Assembly (NCBI GenBank): GCA_002498985.1
Contig: DAJO01000050.1
Location: 1 to 13,862, forward strand
DNA length: 13,862 bases
From: Euryarchaeota archaeon UBA257
GTDB taxonomy: Archaea > Thermoplasmatota > Poseidoniia > Poseidoniales > Thalassarchaeaceae
Direction: 5' to 3'
A model generated the notes under the pieces. It had not been told where the DNA came from, did not search any database, and saw nothing but the letters and a program-made list of their open reading frames with translations. Of the stretch, positions 6,125 through 13,796 are shown piece by piece (within the stretch, counting starts at the first letter, position 1; each line of letters begins with the position of its first letter). The position numbers and the translations under genes were made by a program.

Positions 6125-9007
6125 TTACTCCTCTTTCTTTCTTTTACCTAATTTTGATAGTCTTGATTCAAAACCATCTTCATTTAAATTAGAGTTCTGT
6201 GGATGTATTTCTTTTTCTATATTAATATCATCTGCCAATTCTACAATATCATCCAGTGCATCTTCAGTCATTGCTTTATCTAGAGAGTCACTAGCCATTT
6301 TAATATCAAACTTAGAAGTAGTATTAGTCTTAAGCGGTTCCTTTGGCTTAGATTTATTCATAAAATCAGACTCAAAACCTTTAGAATCTATAGTTTCACT
6401 TTCTATGAAAATTTTAGTTTCGGTTTTTTTCATGAATTTTGACATCCATTCTCCTGCTGTAGGGGTATCTTCTTCCGAAGGTAACCCCAATCTTTTCCTA
6501 TCTTGTTCTAATCTGTATTGAATAGCTTTGACTACTCCAATACTTCCGAATATTATTACAACCAGGCTGATTATCACTGTCTGCCATACTCTGAAGAATT
6601 CAATAATTATTGAACCTCCATCTTCATTATTTGCATTATCTAAATTTTCTTGAAATAAATCTTTATCTTCAGTAATACTTTTCTCATAAATTATTCTGGG
6701 ATCTCTAATTGATCTTGCTTCAATTGAGAGTGTTGGGCCTTCAATGAAAAACATAGTTTGAGAAATTTCATCATAAGAAATATTCATCCAAGCAGTGAAA
6801 TTAATTGATTCCCCTATCTCGACATCTAATACCTCAAATGAACGTGGATTGTTCGAACTTTGCCCTTCTGCCTCTGGGGGCAACTCTAGTTCAAAGTCAG
6901 TGAAGATATTACAATCTAAATTCACTACTATTCCATCATTAATATTGCCTTGATTTTCCATTGTCCATCGTGCTGAAATATTTACGGTTCTCTCTTCATA
7001 ATTATAATCATGATAATAATCTTCATTAATTAAATTCCAACTAAAAAAGTCCCCGGCAGTAACGTCGAAACTGACCGTTTTAGGGCTCCATCCATCAACC
7101 CATAATTCTACTATTATTTCTGCATGTTCGCCGGAAAGAACTCCCTCATTTATACTGGCATTTAGATAAATTTGATTTTTTATCTCCCCTGGGTCTAAAC
7201 TAATTATATTCTCACTAATTTCAAGGTTAATCCAGTCCGGAGTTTCCTTAATATTTAGTTCATAATCATAGGGGATATCTCCTGTATTCTCCACTATTAA
7301 TTCAGTTCTACAACTGTCCCCTGGTTTAGTTTCGAATTGACAATCTATGTTAATTAGTTCTAGGTTCCCTCCTGATCTAGGGACTATATTTACTCTCTGT
7401 GTGACATTAACTGCTTCATCAGGAATAGCTGTACTCCAAACTTTGATCTCAAAGAATATTGTACCTGTAATTAGGTAGGGTGATTGAATCTGAAATCTAA
7501 TTTTCCCAGTTTCATTAGGCCACATTGCATTCATTTCCATTTTGTCCTGTATGAATACATTCCAATCTTCTAATGCAAATGCTTGGGAAAAATCTCCTAA
7601 TCCGCTTCCATTTTCATCAACTGGTCTCACACTAACTGCAATATCTCTTTGAGTATTACCCAAGTTTCTAGCAGTAATTTCTATCGTCGCTACATCATAC
7701 GGGGAAATCGAGTAAGTCCCTCCTCCTTCTACAATCTCAACTCCATGGAAGTAACCATATCTCATTGAAAAATTATACCAATCACTACTTCCTGTATTAT
7801 TTGAATTTATCTCCATTGAAAATTGATGTAACGAGTTCGCCAGAGGCATCCCATTTTCAGTGAGGGGAGCAGTAATTGAGAATTCTGTCCATTCAGTAGC
7901 ATCAGATAAAATTTCAAAATCAAATCCATTTGTTGTATCAGAAGAATATTCCCAATTAACAATCCAATCATCAGGACCATGAATTTTAATATTTACTACG
8001 TCGTTACTTTCTGCCAGATTTGAATAATTCACATTTAAATTGATTAGAGCACCAGGGTCAATAGCAAAAACGGATCCCGAATCAGGCCCAAATTCTACTC
8101 CTGGCCCCTCTTCAATTTCAAATGGATACAAGTATCCAGGGGTATTATTGAAAACAGTATCTGCAGCCGCTTCTTGTAGTTCTAACGATCTTTCTACAGA
8201 TATTCCCTCAGGAAAGTTTTCTCCAACCGGGGACTCTCCGGTAATTACTGCATACAATACACAAGATGTAAGATACGTTCCATCTAATGACGGATGTGAC
8301 CCGTCTGAATATAGACTTGAGAAGGAATTTTCTCCTTCTGAGGGGTCTATTCCTGTATCATTTACCTGATTGTAGATGTTTTTGAACGCAAGACCTGCCG
8401 GTGCGATAAAAACGGGTTTTTCAAGAGTAGTTGAATTTTCAAGATACATTTCATAACCTTGTTGAAGATGTAGTTGCATTGTCAAATAATCAGGATTCCT
8501 ATCTGTATTTGTCCCATCTTTTCTCCCCCATGTCATTAGTAGAATTGTCTCTCCTCCTTCAGAATTTATTCTTTCGTTTAGGTCTTTAATAGCATTTTTA
8601 CTTTCAATCCAAAACTCAGAACTGGTTGTGAATGATGGTACTTGACTTTGTTCTTGTAGGACAACATAGTCATGCCCCTCAGCAAGCTTCTGATTTAATT
8701 CACTATTTTGTTGATTTGCATCTTCTGAATGTTCAGATAATCTCATACCTCCTCCAGTTACAGATTCAACATCCGAGTTTTCTCCTGAAACATCCAATAT
8801 TCTTTCTAATTTTATATTCAAATCATTATAATCTGTGTAAGAATTACCAACTAGTAATAAATCCAAACTTGTTGTATTTTCATGACCTTGTTCATGATCT
8901 CTTGAAATTGTACTCATTTGGTAATTTAATGTATTATTTTCTACAAAAATACCTACTTGTATTAAAATTAAGGCCGCAATAAACACTGCCGCGAAACCTC
9001 GCCTCAT
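6125..9007 (-). CDS. Membrane-anchored extracellular SGNH/GDSL-family hydrolase with Ig-like repeats
   Basis: The product has 960 residues. An N-terminal hydrophobic segment (about 5-22) acts as a signal peptide or anchor. Residues 48-290 look like an SGNH hydrolase of the group carrying LLLVGNSYT: the nucleophile would be Ser56. DYVVLQEQS (113-121) and MTWGRKDG (158-165) are family-like blocks. DGSHPS (235-240) supplies the Asp235/His238 pair. Likely activities are esterase or deacetylase on a surface or environmental polymer; the substrate is unknown. Residues 300-780 look like consecutive beta-sandwich domains, including stretches (NLGNTQRD, ENTGDIPYDYEL) typical of CARDB/NEW3-type folds. 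Many N-x-S/T sequons are present. A transmembrane helix at about 807-826 is followed by a charged cytoplasmic tail of about 130 residues ending KRKKEE. AGGAT five to six bases before the ATG is a weak ribosome site. Its stop codon immediately precedes rnhB. Confidence 0.85.
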   Translation of the reverse strand: MRRGFAAVFIAALILIQVGIFVENNTLNYQMSTISRDHEQGHENTTSLDLLLVGNSYTDYNDLNIKLERILDVSGENSDVESVTGGGMRLSEHSEDANQQNSELNQKLAEGHDYVVLQEQSQVPSFTTSSEFWIESKNAIKDLNERINSEGGETILLMTWGRKDGTNTDRNPDYLTMQLHLQQGYEMYLENSTTLEKPVFIAPAGLAFKNIYNQVNDTGIDPSEGENSFSSLYSDGSHPSLDGTYLTSCVLYAVITGESPVGENFPEGISVERSLELQEAAADTVFNNTPGYLYPFEIEEGPGVEFGPDSGSVFAIDPGALINLNVNYSNLAESNDVVNIKIHGPDDWIVNWEYSSDTTNGFDFEILSDATEWTEFSITAPLTENGMPLANSLHQFSMEINSNNTGSSDWYNFSMRYGYFHGVEIVEGGGTYSISPYDVATIEITARNLGNTQRDIAVSVRPVDENGSGLGDFSQAFALEDWNVFIQDKMEMNAMWPNETGKIRFQIQSPYLITGTIFFEIKVWSTAIPDEAVNVTQRVNIVPRSGGNLELINIDCQFETKPGDSCRTELIVENTGDIPYDYELNIKETPDWINLEISENIISLDPGEIKNQIYLNASINEGVLSGEHAEIIVELWVDGWSPKTVSFDVTAGDFFSWNLINEDYYHDYNYEERTVNISARWTMENQGNINDGIVVNLDCNIFTDFELELPPEAEGQSSNNPRSFEVLDVEIGESINFTAWMNISYDEISQTMFFIEGPTLSIEARSIRDPRIIYEKSITEDKDLFQENLDNANNEDGGSIIIEFFRVWQTVIISLVVIIFGSIGVVKAIQYRLEQDRKRLGLPSEEDTPTAGEWMSKFMKKTETKIFIESETIDSKGFESDFMNKSKPKEPLKTNTTSKFDIKMASDSLDKAMTEDALDDIVELADDINIEKEIHPQNSNLNEDGFESRLSKLGKRKKEE
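6128..6133 (-). promoter_or_regulatory. Shine-Dalgarno sequence of rnhB inside the upstream gene's end
   Basis: Read on the minus strand, the junction is GAGGAGTAAATG: a strong ribosome site made of the last two Glu codons of the SGNH gene, its TAA stop, then the rnhB ATG. This fixes the rnhB start and implies translational coupling. Confidence 0.65.
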
Positions 9008-9099
9008 ATCGCATCCTGAATGTCCTACTCTTTCATTATCTCGCTGTTTTGTTCAGAAAACAGGGAAGTATTCAAGTCCTTAGTTGCTGCTGTAGATGC

Positions 9100-9288
9100 A
9101 TGGCGCCCATATGGCCATTCAGAAAGAAATCTTCTGGGAGCAAAAAATCTTCAACAATTGAAGAAAATATTGTAGTAGAATATGAAAGAGAAGTTAGAAG
9201 TGAGAAAATAGATGAAAAAAACCGCTCACACCTTACAAATAAAACTTTTATTGATGCTATGGCTTTACTCTCAGATGAGACCAAATGA
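9100..9288 (+). CDS. Small hypothetical protein, 62 residues, charged
   Basis: From ATG 9100 to TGA 9288 the frame encodes 62 residues: a short hydrophobic start (MAPIWPF), a basic Ser/Lys-rich stretch (RKKSSGSKKSS, 8-18), then a Glu/Lys-rich part with helical character and a final FIDAMALLSDETK. No signal peptide, cysteine motif or family is recognised. The frame is also open upstream to a TTG at 9049, but that extension (Cys-rich, QVLSCCCRC) looks like read-through of non-coding sequence. The opposite strand is open too (9072-9284), but its product looks like a translated complement. The gene would be divergent from the SGNH gene and end seven bases before the pheT stop on the other strand. 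No clear Shine-Dalgarno is seen. Amino-acid balance and fit to the free interval favour a real gene, at modest confidence. Confidence 0.5.
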   Translation: MAPIWPFRKKSSGSKKSSTIEENIVVEYEREVRSEKIDEKNRSHLTNKTFIDAMALLSDETK

Positions 9289-9295
9289 TTGTAAA

Positions 9296-11050
9296 CTAAA
9301 GTACAGGATCAGGTATTGTCCTGCCTAGTGCATCTACATCAAATTCTCCTGCTTGTATTGGAACTTTCAAACCAAATTCGAATGACACTTTTGGATCAAT
9401 TTCTCCTATTTGTCCTACTTCAATTCCACCAATTATTACTTTGGCTCCTCTTCCTTTTATCCAAGGCCCCTCTTCTTGATTAATTCCTTGCCACTTTACT
9501 TCTGAGAGATTGGCTCCTAAGTCTCTGAGTAACGAACTAGCGATGCCCTTTGCTGCAGAAAACCCTCCTCCAACCTCTGCACATGCCCATGAAAGACGAG
9601 TTTTGTTTTCCGAATCTCTGACTACGTCCCCTAACTCATGTACTCTCTGAGGTAGTTCATGATGTCTATTTGCTGCCAGAAGATTTAGTAGTGACGGGAG
9701 AATATATTGTCTTAACATCGTATGTTCCTTAGTAATGGGGTTCGAAATTATAGTACTTTTATTTTCTTCAATCCATCTGACTCTTTCGAATTGGTCACGT
9801 TTGTTAGATAGTGTTAGGCTTTGAGTTTCTTGTAGCCCGAGAGCGCATAGGCTGGAACTAATCCTCCTCTTAAGGTTAGAAGACGGTAGAGGAATCGCAT
9901 CCAAATGTACAGCAGATAACTGTTCTGGTAGATTATCATATCCATATCCTATAGCAATATCTTCTACGATATCAACTGGATGCATAATGTCATTTCTCCA
10001 TCTTGGCATCGAAATAACATGCTCTTTCTCGCCTACTATACAATCTGCCCATTTCTCAATTTTATCAGGTCCATTAGTCACGGTTCTTGTTTCTATTAAT
10101 TCACCCCCCATTTTTTTTATTGAGTCTGCAATTTCTGTTTTGCTTAATTCGACTCCAAGAATATTTCTAATTAATCTGTCAGGGACTTTGTGACTTTTCG
10201 AATCCCCTCTAGGGACGTTTAATAATTCGTGATTCCAGTTTTTAATTTGAATCGATTCAATAACGCCTCCTCTTTCTGCAAGTGATAAACATATCAATAG
10301 TAAACATGCCTCACAAGATCTTTCGTCCCATCCGGTCACATCAATGAAAAAATCTCTTGTTTGCTCATTTACAGTAGTATGATCACCGTTGATAATTGGT
10401 GGGAACGAAAGAACTCTATCCTCAGCATCTATAATCACTGGATATTCTTTCAATTCTGACATTAGATGAGCATATTCTTTCCCTTTGGGGTGTGATTTCA
10501 ATATATCCTCAATGCTCATTTCCTTTTCTTCTGCTAGTGGAGTGAACTTGTATTTATTATCAACAGAAATTACTTTGAATGGAGGACTTAATTGTGATAA
10601 ATCATGAACTCCAATTGAAGCGAATTTTCTTTTCCTACCCAGAGTTAAGTGTAACTTTTCTTGATGGTCCATTAATGACTGAATAAAATCATCTTTTTCG
10701 CGATAATTAGCACCATTATCTACGCCCCTGACTACAGCTCCAAGAATAACGGGGCGTAAATTTTGTAGGGACTTATCAACTTCGAGAGTTATCTCGCCTT
10801 GTTTTATATCGAGATTAGGTGAATCGTTTAAAGAGTTCAGAAAAGCTCTGGCGGCTCTAGAAATAGTTTCATGACTTAGTAAATCTGTTCTATCAGGAAA
10901 AATTTCAATTTCAATCCCTTCTTCGTCATTTTCTTCTACCACACATCCTATGGAAGGCATTCTTTTTTCCCAATCATTTGAATCGTATTTGACGCCTTTA
11001 ATTTCATGGAGATATTCTAAGATATTATGATTAAATTTTAGTGTTGGCAT
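9296..11050 (-). CDS. pheT: Phenylalanyl-tRNA synthetase beta subunit, archaeal/eukaryal type
   Basis: This is the beta subunit of the heterotetrameric PheRS, which pairs with alpha (pheS, not in this window) to charge tRNA-Phe. The 584-residue length fits archaeal PheT, which is shorter than the roughly 800-residue bacterial form. It starts MPTLKFNHNIL, the usual archaeal beginning. A B3/B4 region (about 90-270) includes FIQSLMDHQEKLH (122-134) and ASIGVHDLSQLSPPF. The B5 region (about 285-375) ends with PRWRNDIMHPVDIVEDIA and GYGYDNLP, with acidic metal ligands. The remainder is the catalytic-like module, without the bacterial C-terminal anticodon-binding domain. I chose ATG 11050 because AGGTGAT lies three bases upstream; the longer in-frame start at 11074 would overlap the preceding gene. 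It follows the GltB-like gene by eight bases, so the two form an operon. Confidence 0.96.
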   Translation of the reverse strand: MPTLKFNHNILEYLHEIKGVKYDSNDWEKRMPSIGCVVEENDEEGIEIEIFPDRTDLLSHETISRAARAFLNSLNDSPNLDIKQGEITLEVDKSLQNLRPVILGAVVRGVDNGANYREKDDFIQSLMDHQEKLHLTLGRKRKFASIGVHDLSQLSPPFKVISVDNKYKFTPLAEEKEMSIEDILKSHPKGKEYAHLMSELKEYPVIIDAEDRVLSFPPIINGDHTTVNEQTRDFFIDVTGWDERSCEACLLLICLSLAERGGVIESIQIKNWNHELLNVPRGDSKSHKVPDRLIRNILGVELSKTEIADSIKKMGGELIETRTVTNGPDKIEKWADCIVGEKEHVISMPRWRNDIMHPVDIVEDIAIGYGYDNLPEQLSAVHLDAIPLPSSNLKRRISSSLCALGLQETQSLTLSNKRDQFERVRWIEENKSTIISNPITKEHTMLRQYILPSLLNLLAANRHHELPQRVHELGDVVRDSENKTRLSWACAEVGGGFSAAKGIASSLLRDLGANLSEVKWQGINQEEGPWIKGRGAKVIIGGIEVGQIGEIDPKVSFEFGLKVPIQAGEFDVDALGRTIPDPVL

Positions 11051-11053
11051 AAT

Positions 11054-11060
11054 ATCACCT
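11054..11060 (-). promoter_or_regulatory. Shine-Dalgarno sequence of pheT overlapping the upstream stop codon
   Basis: On the minus strand the junction reads TAGGTGATATTATG. AGGTGAT is a near-perfect match to the archaeal anti-Shine-Dalgarno and shares bases with the TAG stop of the GltB-like gene. It decides the pheT start at 11050 and indicates coupling of the two genes. Confidence 0.75.
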
Positions 11061-12597
11061 AGTTTCCAAGCCACATTGGAAGAGGTCTATCGTATCCAAT
11101 TAATCTTAGTCCTGAAATAGCAGCAGTATCATGATCAATTGCTCTTAAATTTCTTCGTGTAACCTCATTCAGATTCTGAACCCCTATATCTGACATCCAA
11201 CCATTTATAGTAGATTTCAGCCAAACAAGATTTTCTTCCAGCTTTTCATCATTATTTGGGGCGACAATCAGTGAGCAGCCGGAACCTTTGGCTATGATAA
11301 AATCCTCCGCACTGGGATTTTCGTCCAATTTAATCAACAAATGTTTGCCCTGTTCCTTGATGTTCATTGCTCTCGACGCCAAACCAATCCTAGGCAATGC
11401 AGCAGATACTCTACTTCCGCCCGGAGTTGCAGCATTGATAATCGCTCCATCTAGATCTAAATCAATAATCATTCTTAGTAAATTTTCTACTCTATCTACT
11501 CTGTCTCTCAACATTACAAGAGATTTATTTTTCATTTTACTTCTTAAAGATACTATTATTGATTCTATTTCGGCGTCGTTCATTTTAGGTAGAGACTCTA
11601 AATTAAGTACTATTCCTGAGCATATAGGTAGATATTCATAAACTTTAACGAGGTTTTCTTGATCTATAATAAGCAAGTCTATCTCTCTTGGTGAATCTCT
11701 TACTAAACATGGCTGTTTTGAGGACATATGGTCGCTAGAGGAGGCGGTTTTTTCTCTTTCAATAAGCCAAGGGATTGGGAAAACAATTCCTTCGTCTCCA
11801 TCAATTGTTTTTAGAATTGTATCACAATCTAGTTTTTCATGGAATAATTGATTATTTTTTCCCGAAGGAACTAGTAATATTTTTTCTAACCCTTCCATGA
11901 TACTAATTTCAGGATACTCAAAAATATTAGAATTATTTTCTGAGGGTACTAACACTAAAGCATCTTTATTTATCGATAAACCCAGAGGTTCTAAGTGTTC
12001 GGAGATTTCTAAGATCTCTTTTGGATTTATCTCTCTTATCTCTGCTCCATTACCTGCTGATGGACAATTACCTGCAACAATTACTTTACCTCCAGTCATC
12101 CCAATTCCAGGTTCTTTACCAACCGAACCTAAAACAATTATTGTTCCTCCTGACATACCTGCTCCTACTCTTTCCCCTGCATGACCACGAATCAGAATAG
12201 TTCCTTCTTCCATAGATTCACCTGCGAAATTAGTTACTGAACCTTGGACATTTATAATTCCTCCTTTCATATTAGAGCCGATTCTATGGCCAGCGTCCTT
12301 TTCAATGATTAATTTCCCATCTTCTTGAAAAGCCCCGGCCATTGATGAACATCCACCTTGAATAGTCAGATTACCTCCTCTATTCATTGCCCCGCAACAT
12401 TCACCTAAATTCCCTAATAGCAAAACTCTAGATTTTTTTGGTAAATGAGTTATTACACCAATTTCGCCATTTTTTGGTTTCTCATCCCCATTTCTTCCCC
12501 ACCCTATTCGTACTAATAGGTCGCGTTCCAATGCTTCAGCGAGCATTTTTTCAAGATCACGGTTCAACTTAATGCTCTTAGCCGTGACCTCGCGCAT
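11059..12597 (-). CDS. Glutamate-synthase-like fusion: N-terminal GXGXG domain plus degenerate FMN-barrel-like domain
   Basis: The product has 512 residues. Residues 60-185 form a right-handed beta-helix of the GXGXG type found at the C-terminus of glutamate synthase GltB and in FwdC: repeated GG-x-I-x-V-x-G and G-x-x-M units are seen at 74-82, 112-119, 131-138, 150-157 and 169-176. Residues 225-512 resemble the end of an archaeal glutamate-synthase FMN TIM barrel: hydrophobic strands near IDLLII, GIVLNL, DGAIIN, HLLIKL and CSLIVA, then a tail (IGVQNLNEV, RRNLRAIDHDTAAISGLRLIG) like that of archaeal GltB barrel proteins. The usual GGTGAAP-type FMN loop and the three-cysteine iron-sulfur motif are not visible. 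Domain order is reversed relative to GltB and no glutaminase domain is present. Start ATG 12597 lacks a clear Shine-Dalgarno. It is the first gene of the operon with pheT. Whether it is an enzyme, a scaffold or a pseudoenzyme is open. Confidence 0.65.
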   Translation of the reverse strand: MREVTAKSIKLNRDLEKMLAEALERDLLVRIGWGRNGDEKPKNGEIGVITHLPKKSRVLLLGNLGECCGAMNRGGNLTIQGGCSSMAGAFQEDGKLIIEKDAGHRIGSNMKGGIINVQGSVTNFAGESMEEGTILIRGHAGERVGAGMSGGTIIVLGSVGKEPGIGMTGGKVIVAGNCPSAGNGAEIREINPKEILEISEHLEPLGLSINKDALVLVPSENNSNIFEYPEISIMEGLEKILLVPSGKNNQLFHEKLDCDTILKTIDGDEGIVFPIPWLIEREKTASSSDHMSSKQPCLVRDSPREIDLLIIDQENLVKVYEYLPICSGIVLNLESLPKMNDAEIESIIVSLRSKMKNKSLVMLRDRVDRVENLLRMIIDLDLDGAIINAATPGGSRVSAALPRIGLASRAMNIKEQGKHLLIKLDENPSAEDFIIAKGSGCSLIVAPNNDEKLEENLVWLKSTINGWMSDIGVQNLNEVTRRNLRAIDHDTAAISGLRLIGYDRPLPMWLGN

Positions 12598-12755
12598 AAA
12601 CTATCATGACTCTGAGGATGTATTTAGTCTTGATTCTGACGGCTTGAAGGCTAATCAAAGTATTAATTTTTAATATCAAGCACGTAGTTAAAAAAGGGTA
12701 TATTGATAGAGTTTCTACTCGGGCAAGTTATTGTCAAAGGGTAGTTAGTGAGATT
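12598..12755. promoter_or_regulatory. Divergent promoter region between the GltB-like/pheT operon and gap
   Basis: This 158-bp AT-rich interval separates two divergent genes and must hold a promoter for each. TTTTTAATAT (12667-12676) is a TATA-like element. It lies within an inverted repeat, TATTAA-TTT-TTAATA (12661-12675), which reads the same in both directions and could serve either strand. A second AT-rich patch with GTATAT lies around 12690-12703. Only a weak GTGA (12748-12751) precedes the gap ATG. No RNA gene and no convincing coding frame is seen here. Confidence 0.4.
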
Positions 12756-13796
12756 ATGAGTATAATTAAAGTTGCAATAAATGGTTTTGGTACGATAGGC
12801 AAGAGAGTTGCAGATGCTATAGATGCACAAGACGATATGCAAGTAATAGGTGTAACGAAAACAGGGCCTTCTTTTGGCTGTGGACTAGCTAAAAAACGAG
12901 GTTTTCCATTGTATTGTACATTTGATAATCAAGAAAAAATTGATTCTTTTTCAGAGCAAGGATATGATTGTAAAGGTGGATTGTCAGAGTTATTATCTAT
13001 TGCAGATGTTGTAATAGACTGCGCCCCAGGTAAAATGGGGGCCGCGAATCTAGAAAAATATCAATCCGCTGGTGTCAAATATATGTTTCAAGGTGGAGAA
13101 AAACATTCTCTAACGGGATTATCATATACTTCTTGTGCAAATCATTCAGAAAATCTCAACGCTCAAGGTACGCGTGTAGTGTCTTGCAATACGACCGGTC
13201 TTTCAAGAACATTGGTGCCTCTGTACGAACATTGTGGGTCTCTAAAAGTAGAGTGTACAATGATTAGAAGGGCCGCTGATCCAGGTGATTCAGACAAAGG
13301 GCCAATTAATGCAATAAAACCAGTTCTAAAAGTACCAAGTCATCATGGTCCTGATGTAATGACAGTTAAGCCCGAGATTGAAATTAATTCCTTAGCGGTT
13401 GCTGTCCCAACAACTTTAATGCATGTTCATTCGATTATTGCAGATTTACCTAATGGTCACGGACTGACCACTGATTCGATTATTAGAATGTGGAAGGAAT
13501 CTCCTAGAGTAATTGTAATGAGTGGTAAAGATGACAAAATCCCTACTACTGCAGAAGTGATGGAAATGGCCAGAGACATAGGTCGGAAATGGGGTGATTT
13601 ACATGAAATATTTGTTTGGGAAGACGGCGTTAAGTTGTTGGGCAATAGGCTATATTACTTCCAAGCCATACACCAAGAAAGTGATGTAATTCCAGAAAAT
13701 GTAGATTGTGTCAGAGCTTTGATGGGCACTGAAGCAGATTGGAGAACTAGTGTTGCAAAAACAGATTTAGCCATTTCTGATTACTACGGAATCTAG
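12756..13796 (+). CDS. gap: Type II (archaeal) glyceraldehyde-3-phosphate dehydrogenase, NAD(P)-dependent
   Basis: This enzyme interconverts glyceraldehyde 3-phosphate and 1,3-bisphosphoglycerate in the cytoplasm and in archaea works mainly in gluconeogenesis. The 346 residues fit archaeal type II GAPDH. The Rossmann nucleotide-binding motif INGFGTIGKRVADAI is at 8-22. The catalytic Cys is 144, in VSCNTTGLSR, with MIRRAADPGD (169-178) following. VPTTLMHVHS (217-226) carries the conserved His at 223. Family blocks near the C-terminus (VIVMSGKD, EIFVWEDGV, YFQAIHQESDVIPENVD) are intact. The stretch GVTKTGPSF (32-40), after the second beta strand, corresponds to the loop that reads the adenine ribose phosphate in this family. 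Start ATG 12756 matches the family N-terminus. It is transcribed alone, divergent from the GltB-like gene. An AT-rich stretch after the stop may hold the terminator. Confidence 0.97.
   Translation: MSIIKVAINGFGTIGKRVADAIDAQDDMQVIGVTKTGPSFGCGLAKKRGFPLYCTFDNQEKIDSFSEQGYDCKGGLSELLSIADVVIDCAPGKMGAANLEKYQSAGVKYMFQGGEKHSLTGLSYTSCANHSENLNAQGTRVVSCNTTGLSRTLVPLYEHCGSLKVECTMIRRAADPGDSDKGPINAIKPVLKVPSHHGPDVMTVKPEIEINSLAVAVPTTLMHVHSIIADLPNGHGLTTDSIIRMWKESPRVIVMSGKDDKIPTTAEVMEMARDIGRKWGDLHEIFVWEDGVKLLGNRLYYFQAIHQESDVIPENVDCVRALMGTEADWRTSVAKTDLAISDYYGI

Noticed and set aside
4447..8900. A 15-base sequence, CCTTGTTCATGATCT, occurs in both gltX (about 4447-4461) and the SGNH gene (about 8886-8900).
   Set aside because: Both encode DHEQG in the same frame. 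In gltX it is part of a conserved family motif; in the SGNH gene it falls in a low-conservation linker. Two copies with no flanking similarity look like coincidence.
9072..9284. Minus-strand open frame of 70 codons opposite the small + strand gene.
   Set aside because: Its Ser/Phe/Leu-rich product looks like a translated complement, and it would place a gene between pheT and the SGNH gene without any start signal. The + strand frame has a more protein-like composition.
12606..12647. Mini-frame of 13 hydrophobic residues (MTLRMYLVLILTA) in the divergent promoter region.
   Set aside because: It has no Shine-Dalgarno and no regulatory structure around it. It is too short to separate from chance.
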